DNA of 64,000 nt from Xylocopa sonorina (GCF_050948175.1 NW_027490151.1:868001-932000), one strand, 5' to 3'. Counted from the stretch's first letter, positions 12,271 to 26,160 are shown. The notes: generated by a model not told the origin, from the letters alone. Made by a program: numbers and translations.

Positions 12271-15200
12271 TTTAAATATTGGTTCAAATCTTTATGTCAA
12301 ACAATCGTCAATAAACGAATTTTAATACTAGGTTGGAATTTTTTTCTTCAAACTATCGCCTATATACGAAATTTAACTCTCGGGAGGAATTTTTTGGTAA
12401 ACCTACCGTCAATGCACGAATTTTAACTCTCGGTGGGCACTTTTTTCTTCAAACTACTGTCAATATTCAAATTTTAACTATTGGTTCGAATCTTTTTGTC
12501 AAACAATCGTCAATACACGAATTTTAATACTAGGTTGGAATTTTTATCTTCAAACTATCGCCTACATACGAAATTTAACTCGCGGCAGGAATTTTTTGGT
12601 CAAGCTATCGTCAATGTACGAATTTTAGCTCTCGGTGGGCACTTTTTCTTCAAACTACTATCAATACTCAAATTTTAAATATTGGTTGAAATCTTTATGT
12701 CAAACAATCGTCAATAATCGAGTTTTAATACTAGGTTGGAATTTTTTTCTTCAAACTATCGCCTATATACGAAATTTAACTCTCGGGAGGAATTTTTTGG
12801 TCAAGCTACCGTCAATGTACGAATTTTAACTCTCGGTGGGAACTTTTTTCTTCAAACTACTGTCAATATTCAAATTTTAACTATTGGTTGGAATCTTTTT
12901 GTCGAACAATCGTCAATACACGAATTTTAATACTAGGTTGGAATTTCTTTCTTCAAACTACTGTCAATATTCAAATTTTAACTATTGGTTCGAATCTTTT
13001 TGTCAAACAATCGTCCATACACGAATTTTAATACTAGGTTGGAATTTTTTTCTTCAAACTACTGTCAATATTCAAATTTTAAATATTGGTTGAAATCTTT
13101 ATGTCAATCAATCGTCAATAAACGAATTTTAATACTAGGTTGGAATTTTTTTCTTCAAACTATCGCCTATATACGAAATTTAACTCTCGGGAGGAATTTT
13201 TTGGTCAAGCTACCGTCAATGTACGAATTTTAACTCTCGGTGGGCACTTTTTCTTCAAACTACTATCAATACTCAAATTTTAACTATTGTTTGGAATCTT
13301 TTTGTCAACAATCGTCAATACACGAATTTTAATACTAGGTTGGAATTTTTATCATCAAACTATCGCCTATATACGAAATTTAACTCTCGGGAGGAATTTT
13401 TTGGTAAACCTACCGTCAATGCACGAATTTTAACTCTCGGTGGGCACTTTTTTCTTCAAACTACTGTCAATATTCAAATTTTAACTATTGGTTCGAATCT
13501 TTTTGTCAAACAATCGTCAATACACGAATTTTAATACTAGGTTGGAATTTTTATCTTCAAACTATCGCCTATATACGAAATTTAACTCGCGGTAGGGATT
13601 TTTTGGTCAAGCTATCGTCAATGTACGAATTTTAGCTCTCTGTGGGCACTTTTTCTTCAAACTACTATCAATACTCAAATTTTAAATATTGGTTGAAATC
13701 TTTATGTCAAACAATCGTCAATAATCGAGTTTTAATACTAGGTTGGAATTTTTTTCTTCAAACTATCGCCTATATACGAAATTTAACTCTCGGGAGGAAT
13801 TTTTTGGTCAAGCTACCGTCAATGTACGAATTTTAATTCTCGGTGGGAACTTTTTCTTCAAACTACTGTCAATATTCAAATTTTAACTATTGGTTGAAAT
13901 CTTTATGTCAAACAATCGTCAATAAACGAATTTTAATACTAGGTTGGAATTTTTTCTTCAAACTATCGCCTATATACGAAATTTAACTCTCCGGAGGAAT
14001 TTTTTGGTCAAGCTACCGTCAATGTACGAATTTTAACTCCCGGTGGGCACTTTTTTCTTCAAACTACTGTCAATACTCAAATTTTAACTATTGGTTGGAA
14101 TCTTTTTGTCAACAATCGTCAATACACGAATTTGAATACTAGGTTGGAATTTTTATCATCAAACTATCGCCTATATACGAAATTTAACTCTCGGGAGGAA
14201 TTTTTTGGTAAACCTACCGTCAATGCACGAATTTTAACTCTCGGTGGGCACTTTTTTCTTCAAACTACTGTCAATATTCAAATTTTAACTATTGGTTCGA
14301 ATCTTTTTGTCAAACAATCGTCAATACACGAATTTTAATACTAGGTTGGAATTTTTATCTTCAAACTATCGCCTATATACGAAATTTAACTCGCGGTAGG
14401 GATTTTTTGGTCAAGCTATCGTCAATGTACGAATTTTAGCTCTCGGTGGGCACTTTTTCTTCAAACTACTATCAATACTCAAATTTTAAATATTGGTTGA
14501 AATCTTTATGTCAAACAATCGTCAATAATCGAGTTTTAATACTAGGTTGGAATTTTTTTCTTCAAACTATCGCCTATATACGAAATTTAACTCTCGGGAG
14601 GAATTTTTTGGTCAAGCTACCGTCAATGTACGAATTTTAATTCTCGGTGGGAACTTTTTCTTCAAACTACTGTCAATATTCAAATTTTAACTATTGGTTG
14701 AAATCTTTATGTCAAACAATCGTCAATAAACGAATTTTAATACTAGGTTGGAATTTTTATCTTCAAACTATCGCCTATATACGAAATTTAACTCGCGGTA
14801 GGAATTTTTTGGTCAAGCTATCGTCAATGTACGAATTTTAGCTCTCGGTGGGCACTTTTTCTTCAAACTACTATCAATACTCAAATTTTAAATATTGGTT
14901 GAAATCTTTATGTCAAACAATCGTCAATAATCGAGTTTTAATACTAGGTTGGAATTTTTTTCTTCAAACTATCGCCTATATACGAAATTTAACTCTCGGA
15001 AGGAATTTTTTGGTCAAGCTACCGTCAATGAACGAATTTTAATTCTCGGTGGGAACTTTTTCTTCAAACTACTGTCAATATTCAAATTTTAACTATTGGT
15101 TGAAATCTTTATGTCAAACAATCGTCAATAAACGAATTTTAATACTAGGTTGGAATTTTTTCTTCAAACTATCGCCTATATACGAAATTTAACTCTCCGG

Positions 15201-18200
15201 AGGAATTTTTTGGTCAAGCTACCGTCAATGTACGAATTTTAACTCCCGGTGGGCACTTTTTTCTTCAAACTACTGTCAATACTCAAATTTTAACTATTGG
15301 TTGAAATCTTTATGTCAAACAATCGTCAATAAACGAACTTTAATACTAGGTTGGAATTTTTTTCTTCAAACTATTGTCAATATTCAAATTTTAACTATTG
15401 GTTGGAATCTTTTTGTCAAACAATCGTCAATACACGAATTTTAATACTAGGTTGGAATTTTTTTCTTCAAACTACTGTCAATATTCAAATTTTAAATATT
15501 GGTTCAAATCTTTATGTCAAACCATCGTCAATAAACGAATTTTAATACTAGGTTGGAATTTTTTTCTTCAAACTATCGCCTATATACGAAATTTAACTCT
15601 CGGGAGGAATTTTTTGGTCAAGCTACCGTCAATGTACGAATTTTAACTCTCGGTGGGCACTTTTTCTTCAAACTACTATCAATACTCAAATTTTAACTAT
15701 TGGTTGAAATCTTTATGTCAAACAATCGTCAATAAACGAACTTTAATACTAGGTTGGAATTTTTTTCTTCAAACTATTGTCAATATTCAAATTTTAACTA
15801 TTGGTTGGAATGTTTTTGTCAACAATCGTCAATACACGAATTTTAATACTAGGTTGGAATTTTTATCATCAAACTATCGCCTATATACGAAATTTAACTC
15901 TCGGGAGGAATTTTTTGGTAAACCTACCGTCAATGCACGAATTTTAACTCTCGGTGGGCACTTTTTTCTTCAAACTACTGTCAATATTCAAATTTTAACT
16001 ATTGGTTCGAATCTTTTTGTCAAACAATCGTCAATACACGAATTTTAATACTAGGTTGGAATTTTTATCTTCAAACTATCGCCTATATACGAAATTTAAC
16101 TCGCGGTAGGAATTTTTTGGTCAAGCTATCGTCAATGTACGAATTTTAGCTCTCGGTGGGCACTTTTTCTTCAAACTACTATCAATACTCAAATTTTAAA
16201 TATTGGTTGAAATCTTTATGTCAAACAATCGTCAATAATCGAGTTTTAATACTAGGTTGGAATTTTTTTCTTCAAACTATCGCCTATAAACGAAATTTAA
16301 CTCTCGGGAGGAATTTTTTGGTCAAGCTACCGTCAATGTACGAATTTTAATTCTCGGTGGGAACTTTTTCTTCAAACTACTGTCAATATTCAAATTTTAA
16401 ATATTGGTTCAAATCTTTATGTCAAACAATCGTCAATAAACGAATTTTAATACTAGGTTGGAATTTTTATCTTCAAACTATCGCCTACATACGAAATTTA
16501 ACTCGCGGCAGGAATTTTTTGGTCAAGCTATCGTCAATGTACGAATTTTAGCTCTCGGTGGGCACTTTTTCTTCAAACTACTATCAATACTCAAATTTTA
16601 AATATTGGTTGAAATCTTTATGTCAAACAATCGTCAATAATCGAGTTTTAATACTAGGTTGGAATTTTTTTCTTCAAACTATCGCCTATATACGAAATTT
16701 AACTCTCGGGAGGAATTTTTTGGTCAAGCTACCGTCAATGTACGAATTTTAACTCTCGGTGGGAACTTTTTTCTTCAAACTACTGTCAATATTCAAATTT
16801 TAACTATTGGTTGGAATCTTTTTGTCGAACAATCGTCAATACACGAATTTTAATACTAGGTTGGAATTTCTTTCTTCAAACTACTGTCAATATTCAAATT
16901 TTAACTATTGGTTCGAATCTTTTTGTCAAACAATCGTCCATACACGAATTTTAATACTAGGTTGGAATTTTTTTCTTCAAACTACTGTCAATATTCAAAT
17001 TTTAAATATTGGTTCAAATCTTTATGTCAATCAATCGTCAATAAACGAATTTTAATACTAGGTTGGAATTTTTTTCTTCAAACTATCGCCTATATACGAA
17101 ATTTAACTCTCGGGAGGAATTTTTTGGTCAAGCTACCGTCAATGTACGAATTTTAACTCTCGGTGGGCACTTTTTCTTCAAACTACTATCAATACTCAAA
17201 TTTTAACAATTGTTTGGAATCTTTTTGTCAACAATCGTCAATACACGAATTTTAATACTAGGTTGGAATTTTTATCATCAAACTATCGCCTATATACGAA
17301 ATTTAACTCTCGGGAAGAATTTTTTGGTAAACCTACCGTCAATGCACGAATTTTAACTCTCGGTGGGCACTTTTTTCTTCAAACTACTGTCAATATTCAA
17401 ATTTTAACTATTGGTTCGAATCTTTTTGTCAAACAATCGTCAATACACGAATTTTAATACTAGGTTGGAATTTTTATCTTCAAACTATCGCCTATATACG
17501 AAATTTAACTCGCGGTAGGGATTTTTTGGTCAAGCTATCGTCAATGTACGAATTTTAGCTCTCGGTGGGCACTTTTTCTTCAAACTACTATCAATACTCA
17601 AATTTTAAATATTGGTTGAAATCTTTATGTCAAACAATCGTCAATAATCGAGTTTTAATACTAGGTTGGAATATTTTTCTTCAAACTATCGCCTATATAC
17701 GAAATTTAACTCTCGGGAGGAATTTTTTGGTCAAGCTACCGTCAATGTACGAATTTTAATTCTCGGTGGGAACTTTTTCTTCAAACTACTGTCAATATTC
17801 AAATTTTAAATATTGGTTCAAATCTTTATGTCAAACAATCGTCAATAAACGAATTTTAATACTAGGTTGGAATTTTTTTCTTCAAACTATCGCCTATATA
17901 CGAAATTTAACTCTCGGGAGGAATTTTTTGGTAAACCTACCGTCAATGCACGAATTTTAACTCTCGGTGGGCACTTTTTTCTTCAAACTACTGTCAATAT
18001 TCAAATTTTAACTATTGGTTCGAATCTTTTTGTCAAACAATCGTCAATACACGAATTTTAATACTAGGTTGGAATTTTTATCTTCAAACTATCGCCTACA
18101 TACGAAATTTAACTCGCGGCAGGAATTTTTTGGTCAAGCTATCGTCAATGTACGAATTTTAGCTCTCGGTGGGCACTTTTTCTTCAAACTACTATCAATA

Positions 18201-18320
18201 CTCAAATTTTAAATATTGGTTGAAATCTTTATGTCAAACAATCGTCAATAATCGAGTTTTAATACTAGGTTGGAATTTTTTTCTTCAAACTATCGCCTAT
18301 ATACGAAATTTAACTCTCGG
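12270..18320. repeat. Mosaic of reused blocks at 3,923, 4,125 and 5,534 bp
   Basis: Three overlapping long-range matches explain this stretch. About 10.00-12.35 kb recurs at 14.13-16.47 kb (offset 4,125, 82 monomers). About 12.53-13.88 kb recurs at 16.45-17.81 kb (offset 3,923, 78 monomers), with the shared rare words CCTACATACG and CGCGGCAGG. About 12.03-12.78 kb recurs at 17.56-18.32 kb (offset 5,534, 110 monomers). The offsets differ by whole monomers, so blocks were joined in new orders rather than copied as one unit. Confidence 0.8.
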
Positions 18321-18773
18321 TAAGAATTTTTTGGTCAAACTATCGTCAATGTACGAATTTTAACTCCCGGTGGGCACTTTTTTCTTCAAACTACTGTCAA
18401 TACTCAAATTTTAACTATTGGTTGAAATCTTTATGTCAAACAATTGTCAATAAACGAACTTTAATACTAGGTTGGAATTTTTTTCTTCAAACTATTGTCA
18501 ATATTCAAATTTTAACTATTGGTTCGAATCTTTTTGTCAAACAATCGTCAATACACGAATTTTAATACTAGGTTGGAATTTTTTTCTTCAAACTATCTCC
18601 TATATACGAAATTTAAGTCTCGGTAGGAATTTTTTGGTCAAACTATCGTCAATGTACGAATTTTAATCTCGGTGGGCACTTTTTTCTTCAAACTACTGTC
18701 AATATTCGAATTTTAACTAGTGGTTGAAATCTGTTTGTCAAACAATCGTCAATAAACGAATTTTAATACTAGG

Positions 18774-20025
18774 TTGGAATTTTTTTCTTCAAACTATTGT
18801 CAATATTCAAATTTTAACTATTGGTTGGAATCTTTTTGTCAAACAATCATCAATACACGAATTTTAATACTAGGTTGGAATTTTTTTCTTCAAACTACTG
18901 TCAATATTCAAATTTTAAATATTGCTTCAAATCTTTATGTCAAACAATCGTCAATAAACGAATTTTAATACTAGGTTGGAATTTTTATCTTCAAACTATC
19001 GCCTATATACGAAATTTAACTCGCGGTAGGAATTTTTTGGTCAAGCTATCGTCAATGTACGAATTTTAGCTCTCGGCGGGCACTTTTTCTTCAAACTACT
19101 ATCAATACTCAAATTTTAAATATTGGTTGAAATCTTTATGTCAAACAATCATCAATAATCGAGTTTTAATACTAGGTTGGAATTTTTTTCTTCAAACTAT
19201 CGCCTATATACGAAATTTAACTCTCGGGAGGAATTTTTTGGTCAAGCTACCGTCAATGTACGAATTTTAACTCTCGGTGGGAACTTTTTTCTTCAAACTA
19301 CTGTCAATATTCAAATTTTAACTATTGATTGAAATCTTTATGTCAAACAATCATCAATAATCGAATTTTAATACTAGGTTGGAATTTCTTTCTTCAAACT
19401 ACTGTCAATATTCAAATTTTAACTATTGGTTCGAATCTTTTTGTCAAACAATCGTCAATACACGAATTTTAATACTAGGTTGGAATTTTTTTCTTCAAAC
19501 TATCGCCTATATACCAAATTTAACTCTCGGTAGGAATTTTTTGGTCAAACTATCGTCAATGTACGAATTTTAACTCTCGATGGGCACTTTTTCTTCAAAC
19601 TACTATCAATACTCAAATTTTGACTATTGTTTGGAATCTTTTTGTCAACAATCGTCAATACACGAATTTTAATACTAGGTTGGAATTTTTATCTTCAAAC
19701 TATCGCCTATATACGAATTTTAACTCTCGGTGGGAACTTTTTCTTCAAACTACTGTCAATACTCAAATTTTAACTATTGGTTGAAATCTTTATGTCAAAC
19801 AATCGTCAATAAACGAACTTTAATACTAGGTTGGAATTTTTTTCTTCAAACTATTGTCAATATTCAAATTTTAACTATTGGTTGGAATCTTTTTGTCAAA
19901 CAATCATCAATACACGAATTTTAATACTAGGTTGGAATTTTTTTCTTCAAACTACTGTCAATATTCAAATTTTAAATATTGCTTCAAATCTTTATGTCAA
20001 ACAATCGTCAATAAACGAATTTTAA
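18774..20025. repeat. 1,057-bp (21-monomer) spaced duplication
   Basis: Positions 18774-18960 match 19831-20017 at an offset of 1,057 bp. Both carry CAATCATCAATACACG in a B monomer and TATTGCTTCAAATC in the following A monomer. The match is only about four monomers long, nested beside the 1,658-bp duplication. Confidence 0.72.
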
Positions 20026-22094
20026 TACTAGGTTGGAATTTTTTCTTCAAACTATCGCCTATATACGAAATTTAACTCTCGGGAGGAATTTTTTGGTCAA
20101 GCTACCGTCAATGTACGAATTTTAACTCTCGGTGGGCACTTTTTCTTCAAACTACTATCAATACTCAAATTTTAACTATTGTTTGGAATCTTTTTGTCAA
20201 CAATCGTCAATACACGAATTTTAATACTAGGTTGGAATTTTTATCATCAAACTATCGCCTATATACGAAATTTAACTCTCGGGAGGAAGTTTTTGGTCAA
20301 ACTATCGTCAATGTACGAATTTTAATCTTGGTGGGCACTTTCTTCTTCAAACTACTGTCAATATTCAAATTTTAACTAATGGTTGAAATCTGTTTGTCAA
20401 ACAATCGTCAATAAACGAATTTTAATACTAGGTTGGAATTTTTATCTTCAAACTATCGCCTATATACGAAATTTAACTCGCGGTAGGAATTTTTTGGTCA
20501 AGCTATCGTCAAAGTACGAATTTTAGCTCTCGGTGGGCACTTTTTCTTCAAACTACTATCAATACTCAAATTTTAAATATTGGTTGAAATCTTTATGTCA
20601 AACAATCATCAATAATCGAGTTTTAATACTAGGTTGGAATTTTTTTCTTCAAACTATCGCCTATATACGAAATTTAACTCTCGGGAGGAATTTTTTGGTC
20701 AAGCTACCGTCAATGTACGAATTTTAACTCTCGGTGGGAACTTTTTTCTTCAAACTACTGTCAATATTCAAATTTTAACTATTGATTGGAATCTTTTTGT
20801 CGAACAATCGTCAATACACGAATTTTAATACTAGGTTGGAATTTCTTTCTTCAAACTACTGTCAATATTCAAATTTTAACTATTGGTTCGTATCTTTTTG
20901 TCAAACAATCGTCAATACACGAATTTTAATACTAGGTTGGAATTTTTTTCTTCAAACTATCTCCTATATACGAAATTTAAGTCTCGGTAGGAATTTTTTG
21001 GTCAAACTATCGTCAATGTACGAATTTTAATCTCGGTGGGCACTTTTTTCTTCAAACTACTGTCAATATTCGAATTTTAACTAATGGTTGAAATCTGTTT
21101 GTCAAACAATCGTCAATAAACGAATTTTAATACTAGGTTGGAATTTTTTTCTTCAAACTATCGCCTATATACCAAATTTAACTCTCGGTAGGAATTTTTT
21201 GGTCAAACTATCGTCAATGTACGAATTTTAACTCTCGACGGGCACTTTTTCTTCAAACTACTATCAATACTCAAATTTTGACTATTGTTTGGAATCTTTT
21301 TGTCAACAATCGTCAATACACGAATTTTAATACTAGGTTGGAATTTTTATCTTCAAACTATCGCCTATATACGAATTTTAACTCTCGGTGGGAACTTTTT
21401 CTTCAAACTACTGTCAATACTCAAATTTTAACTATTGGTTGAAATCTTTATGTCAAACAATCGTCAATAAACGAACTTTAATACTAGGTTGGAATTTTTT
21501 TCTTCAAACTATTGTCAATATTCAAATTTTAACTATTGGTTGGAATCTTTTTGTCAAACAATCATCAATACACGAATTTTAATACTAGGTTGGAATTTTT
21601 TTTCTTCAAACTACTGTCAATATTCAAATTTTAAATATTGCTTCAAATCTTTATGTCAAACAATCGTCAATAAACGAATTTTAATACTAGGTTGGAATTT
21701 TTTCTTCAAACTATCGCCTATATACGAAATTTAACTCTCGGGAGGAATTTTTTGGTCAAGCTACCGTCAATGTACGAATTTTAACTCTCGGTGGGCACTT
21801 TTTCTTCAAACTACTATCAATACTCAAATTTTAACTATTGTTTGGAATCTTTTTGTCAACAATCGTCAATACACGAATTTTAATACTAGGTTGGAATTTT
21901 TATCATCAAACTATCGCCTATATACGAAATTTAACTCTCGGGAGGAAGTTTTTGGTCAAACTATCGTCAATGTACGAATTTTAATCTTGGTGGGCACTTT
22001 CTTCTTCAAACTACTGTCAATATTCAAATTTTAACTAATGGTTGAAATCTGTTTGTCAAACAATCGTCAATAAACGAATTTTAATACTAGGTTG
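19500..22094. repeat. 1,658-bp (33-monomer) spaced duplication
   Basis: About 19500-20435 matches 21158-22094. Shared private variants are TATACCAAATTTAAC (19511, 21169), TATTGCTTCAAATC (19978, 21636), the C/D chimeric monomer (19695, 21353), and TTTTAATCTTGGTGGG with CACTTTCTTCTTC (about 20320, 21980). The right copy has one extra T in a T-run near 21600. Between the copies lie monomers similar to 18.4-18.7 kb at an offset of 2,364 bp (47 monomers). Confidence 0.82.
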
Positions 22095-22800
22095 GAATTT
22101 TTTTCTTCAAACTACCGTCAATGTACGAATTTTAACTCTCGGTGGGCACTTTTTTCTTCAAACTACTGTCAATATTCAAATTTTAACTATTGGTTGGAAT
22201 CTTTTTGCCGAACAATCGTCAATACACGAATTTTAATACTAGGTTGGAATTTCTTTCTTCAAACTACTGTCAATATTCAAATTTTAACTATTGGTTCGAA
22301 TCTTTTTGTCAAACAATCGTCAATACACGAATTTTAATACTAGGTTGGAATTTTTTTCTTCAAACTATCTCCTATATACGAAATTTAAGTCTCGGTAGGA
22401 ATTTTTTGGTCAAACTATCGTCAATGTACGAATTTTAATCTCGGTGGGCACTTTTTTCTTCAAACTACTGTCAATATTCAAATTTTAACTAATGGTTGAA
22501 ATCTGTTTGTCAAACAATCGTCAATAAACGAATTTTAATACTAGGTTGGAATTTTTTTCTTCAAACTACCGTCAATGTACGAATTTTAACTCTCGGTGGG
22601 CACTTTTTTCTTCAAGCTAGTGTCAATATTCAAATTTTAACTATTGGTTGGAATCTTTTTGTCGAACACTCGTCAATACACGAATTTTAATACTAGGTTG
22701 GAATTTCTTTCTTCAAACTACTGTCAATATTCAAATTTTAACTATTGGTTCGAATCTTTTTGTCAAACAATCGTCAATACACGAATTTTAATACTAGGTT
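21990..22800. repeat. 454-bp (9-monomer) tandem duplication
   Basis: About 21990-22345 matches 22444-22800. Each copy contains the TAATGGTTGAAATCTG form of A, then B joined directly to D (no C monomer), then GGTTGGAATCTTTTTG and a CGAACA form of B. A length of nine monomers breaks the four-monomer phase. A further copy of this block lies near 26.9-27.5 kb, 5,035 bp (100 monomers) to the right. Confidence 0.75.
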
Positions 22801-24060
22801 GGAATTTCTTTCTTCAAACTATTGTCAATATTCAAATTTTAAATATTGGTTGAAATCTTTATGTCATACAATCGTCAATAATCGAATTTTAATACTAGGT
22901 TGGAATTTTTTTCTTCAAACTACAGCCTATATACGAAATTTAGCTCTCGGTAGGAATTTTTTGGTCAAACTATCGTCAATGTACGAATTTTAACTCTCGG
23001 TGGGCACTTTTTCTTCAAACTACTATCAATACTCAAATTTTAACTATTGTTTGGAATCTTTTTGTCAACAATCGTCAATACACGAATTTTAATACTAGGT
23101 TGGAATTTTTATCATCAAACTATCGCCTATATACGAAATTTAACTCTCGGGAGGAAGTTTTTGGTCAAGCTACCGTCAATGTACGAATTTTAACTCTCGG
23201 TGAGCACTTTTTTGTTCAAACTACTGTCAATATTCAAATTTTAACTATTGGTTCGAATCTTTTTGTCAAACAATCGTCAATACACGAATTTTAATACTAG
23301 GTTGGAGTTTTTATCACCAAACTATCGCCTATATACGAAATTTAACTCTCGGGAGGAAGTTTTTGGTCAAGCTACCGTCAATGTACGAATTTTAACTCTC
23401 GGTGGGAACTTTTTCTTCAAACTACTGTCAATATTCAAATTTTAACTATTGGTTGAAATCTTTATGTCAAACAATCGTCAATAAACGAATTTTAATACTA
23501 GGTTGGAATTTTTTTCTTCAAACTATCGCCTATATACGAAATTTAACTCTCCGGAGGAATTTTTTGGTCAAGCTACCGTCAATGTACGAATTTTAACTCC
23601 CGGTGGGCACTTTTTTCTTCAAACTACTGTCAATACTCAAATTTTAACTATTGGTTGAAATCTTTATGTCAAACAATCGTCAATAAACGAACTTTAATAC
23701 TAGGTTGGAATTTTTTTCTTCAAGCTATTGTCAATATTCAAATTTTAACTATTGGTTGGAACCTTTTTGTCAAACAATCGTCAATACACGAATTTTAATA
23801 CTAGGTTGGAATTTTTTTCTTCAAACTACTGTCAATATTCAAATTTTAAATATTGGTTTAAATCTTTATGTCAAACAATCGTCAATAAACGAATTTTAAT
23901 ACTAGGTTGGAATTTTTTTCTTCAAACTATCGCCTATATACGAAATTTAACTCTCGGGAGGAATTTTTTGGTCAAGCTACCCTCAATGTACGAATTTTAA
24001 CTCTCGGTGGGCACTTTTTCTTCAAACTACTATCAATACTCAAATTTTAACTATTGTTTG
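22700..24060. repeat. Diverged relative of the 1,964-bp HOR unit
   Basis: This stretch aligns with 30954-32310 at an offset of 8,254 bp (164 monomers): 22745/30999, 23100/31354, 23402/31656 and 23752/32006. Shared words include TACAGCCTATATACG, CACTTTTTTGTTC and GGTTGGAACCTTTTTG. It lacks the CTATGTTGGAAT variant of the 29-35 kb array, so it branched before that array was amplified, or lies outside its homogenised zone. Confidence 0.72.
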
Positions 24061-24239
24061 GAATCTTTTTGTCAACAATCGTCAATACACGAGTTTTAAT
24101 ACTAGGTTGGAATTTTTATCATCAAACTATCGCCTATATACGAAATTTAACTCTCGGGAGGAAGTTTTTGGTCAAGCTACCGTCAATGTACGAATTTTAA
24201 CTCTCGGTGGGCACTTTTTTTTCCAAACTACTGTCAATA

Positions 24240-26160
24240 TTCAAATTTTAACTATTGGTTGAAATCTTTATGTCAAACAATCGTCAATAAACGAATTTTA
24301 ATACTAGGTTGGAATTTTTTTCTACAAACTATCGCCTATATACGAAATTTAACTCTCGGGAGGAATTTTTTGGTCAAGCTACCGTCAATGTACGAATTTT
24401 AACTCTCGGTGGGCACTTTTTTCTTCAAACTACTGTCAATATTCAAATTCTAACTATTGGTTGGAATCTTTTTGTCAACAATCGTCAATACACGAATTTT
24501 AATACTAGGTTGGAATTTTTTTCTTCAAACTACTGTCAATATTCAAATTATAACTATTGGTTGGAATCTTTTTGTCGAACAATCGTCTATACACGAATTT
24601 TAATACTAAGTTGGAATTTTTTTCTTCAAACTATCTCCTATATACGAAATTTAAGTCTCGGTAGGAATTTTTTGGTCAAACTATCGTCAATGTACGAATT
24701 TTAATCTCGGTGGGCACTTTTTTCTTCAAACTACTGTCAATATTCAAATTTTAACTAATGGTTGAAATCTGTTTGTCAAACAATCGACAATAAACGAATT
24801 TTAATACTAGGTTGGAATTTTTTTCTTCAAACTATCGCCTATATACGAAATTTAACTCTCGGTAGGAATTTTTTGGTCAAACTATCGTCAATGTACGAAT
24901 TTTAACTCTCGGTGGGCACTTTTTCTTCAAACTACTATCAATACTCAAATTTTGACTATTGTTTGGAATCTTTTTGTCAACAATCGTCAATACACGAATT
25001 TTAATACTAGGTTGAAATTTTTATCTTCAAACTATTGTCAATATTCAAATTTTAACTATTGGTTGGAATCTTTTTGTCAAACAATCGTCAATACACGAAT
25101 TTTAATACTAGGTTGGAATTTCTTTCTTTAAACTATTGTCAATATTCAAATTTTAACTATTGGTTGAAATCTTTATGTCAAACAATCGTCAATAAACGAA
25201 TTTTTATACTAGGTTGGAATTTTTTTCTTCAAACTATCGCCTATATACGAAATTTAACTCTCGGGAGGAAGTTTTTGGTCAAGCTACCGTCAATGTACGA
25301 ATTTTAACTCTCGGTGGGACCTTTTTTCTTCAAACTACTGTCAATATTCAAATTTTAACTATTGGTTGAAATCTTCATGTCAAACAATCGTCAATAAACG
25401 AATTTTAATACTAGGTTGGAATTTTTTTCTTCAAACTATCGCCTATATACGAAATTTAACTCTCTGTAGGAATTTTTTGGTCAAACTATCGTCAATGTAC
25501 GAATTTTAACTCTCGGTGGGCACTTTTTCTTCAAACTACTATCAATACCCAAATTTTGACTATTGTTTGGAATCTTTTTGTCAACAATCGTCAATACACG
25601 AATTTTAATACTAGGTTGGAATTTTTATCATCAAACTATCGCCTATATACGAAATTTAACTCTCGGGAGCAATTTTTTGGTAAACCTACCGTCAATGCAC
25701 GAATTTTAACTCTCGGTGGGCACTTTTTTCTTCAAACTACTGTCAATATTCAAATTTTAACTATTGGTTCGATTCTTTTTGTCAAACAATCGTCAATACA
25801 CGAATTTTAATACTAGGTTGGAATTTTTATCTTCAAACTATCGCCTATATACGAAATTTAACTCGCGGTAGGAATTTTTTGGTCAAGCTATCGTCAATGT
25901 ACGAATTTTAGCTCTCGGTGGGCACTTTTTCTTCAAACTACTATCAATACTCAAATTTTAAATATTGGTTGAAATCTTTATGTCAAACAATCGTCAATAA
26001 TCGAATTTTAATACTAGGTTGGAATTTTTTTCTTCAAACTATCGCCTATATACGAAATTTAACTCTCGGGAGGAATTTTTTGGTCAAGCTACCGTCAATG
26101 TACGAATTTTAACTCTCGGTGGGAACTTTTTTCTTCAAACTACTGTCAATATTCAAATTT
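24240..26160. repeat. Relative of the 1,862-bp HOR unit
   Basis: About 24.3-24.7 kb aligns with 36.64-37.04 kb at 12,334 bp (245 monomers). About 25.5-26.1 kb aligns with 37.29-37.85 kb at 11,730 bp (233 monomers). The offsets differ by 604 bp, twelve monomers, so one lineage lost or gained a block between them. Shared rare words include TTTTTTTCTACAAAC, AATACCCAAATTTTGAC and TCGATTCTTTTTG. Confidence 0.72.
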
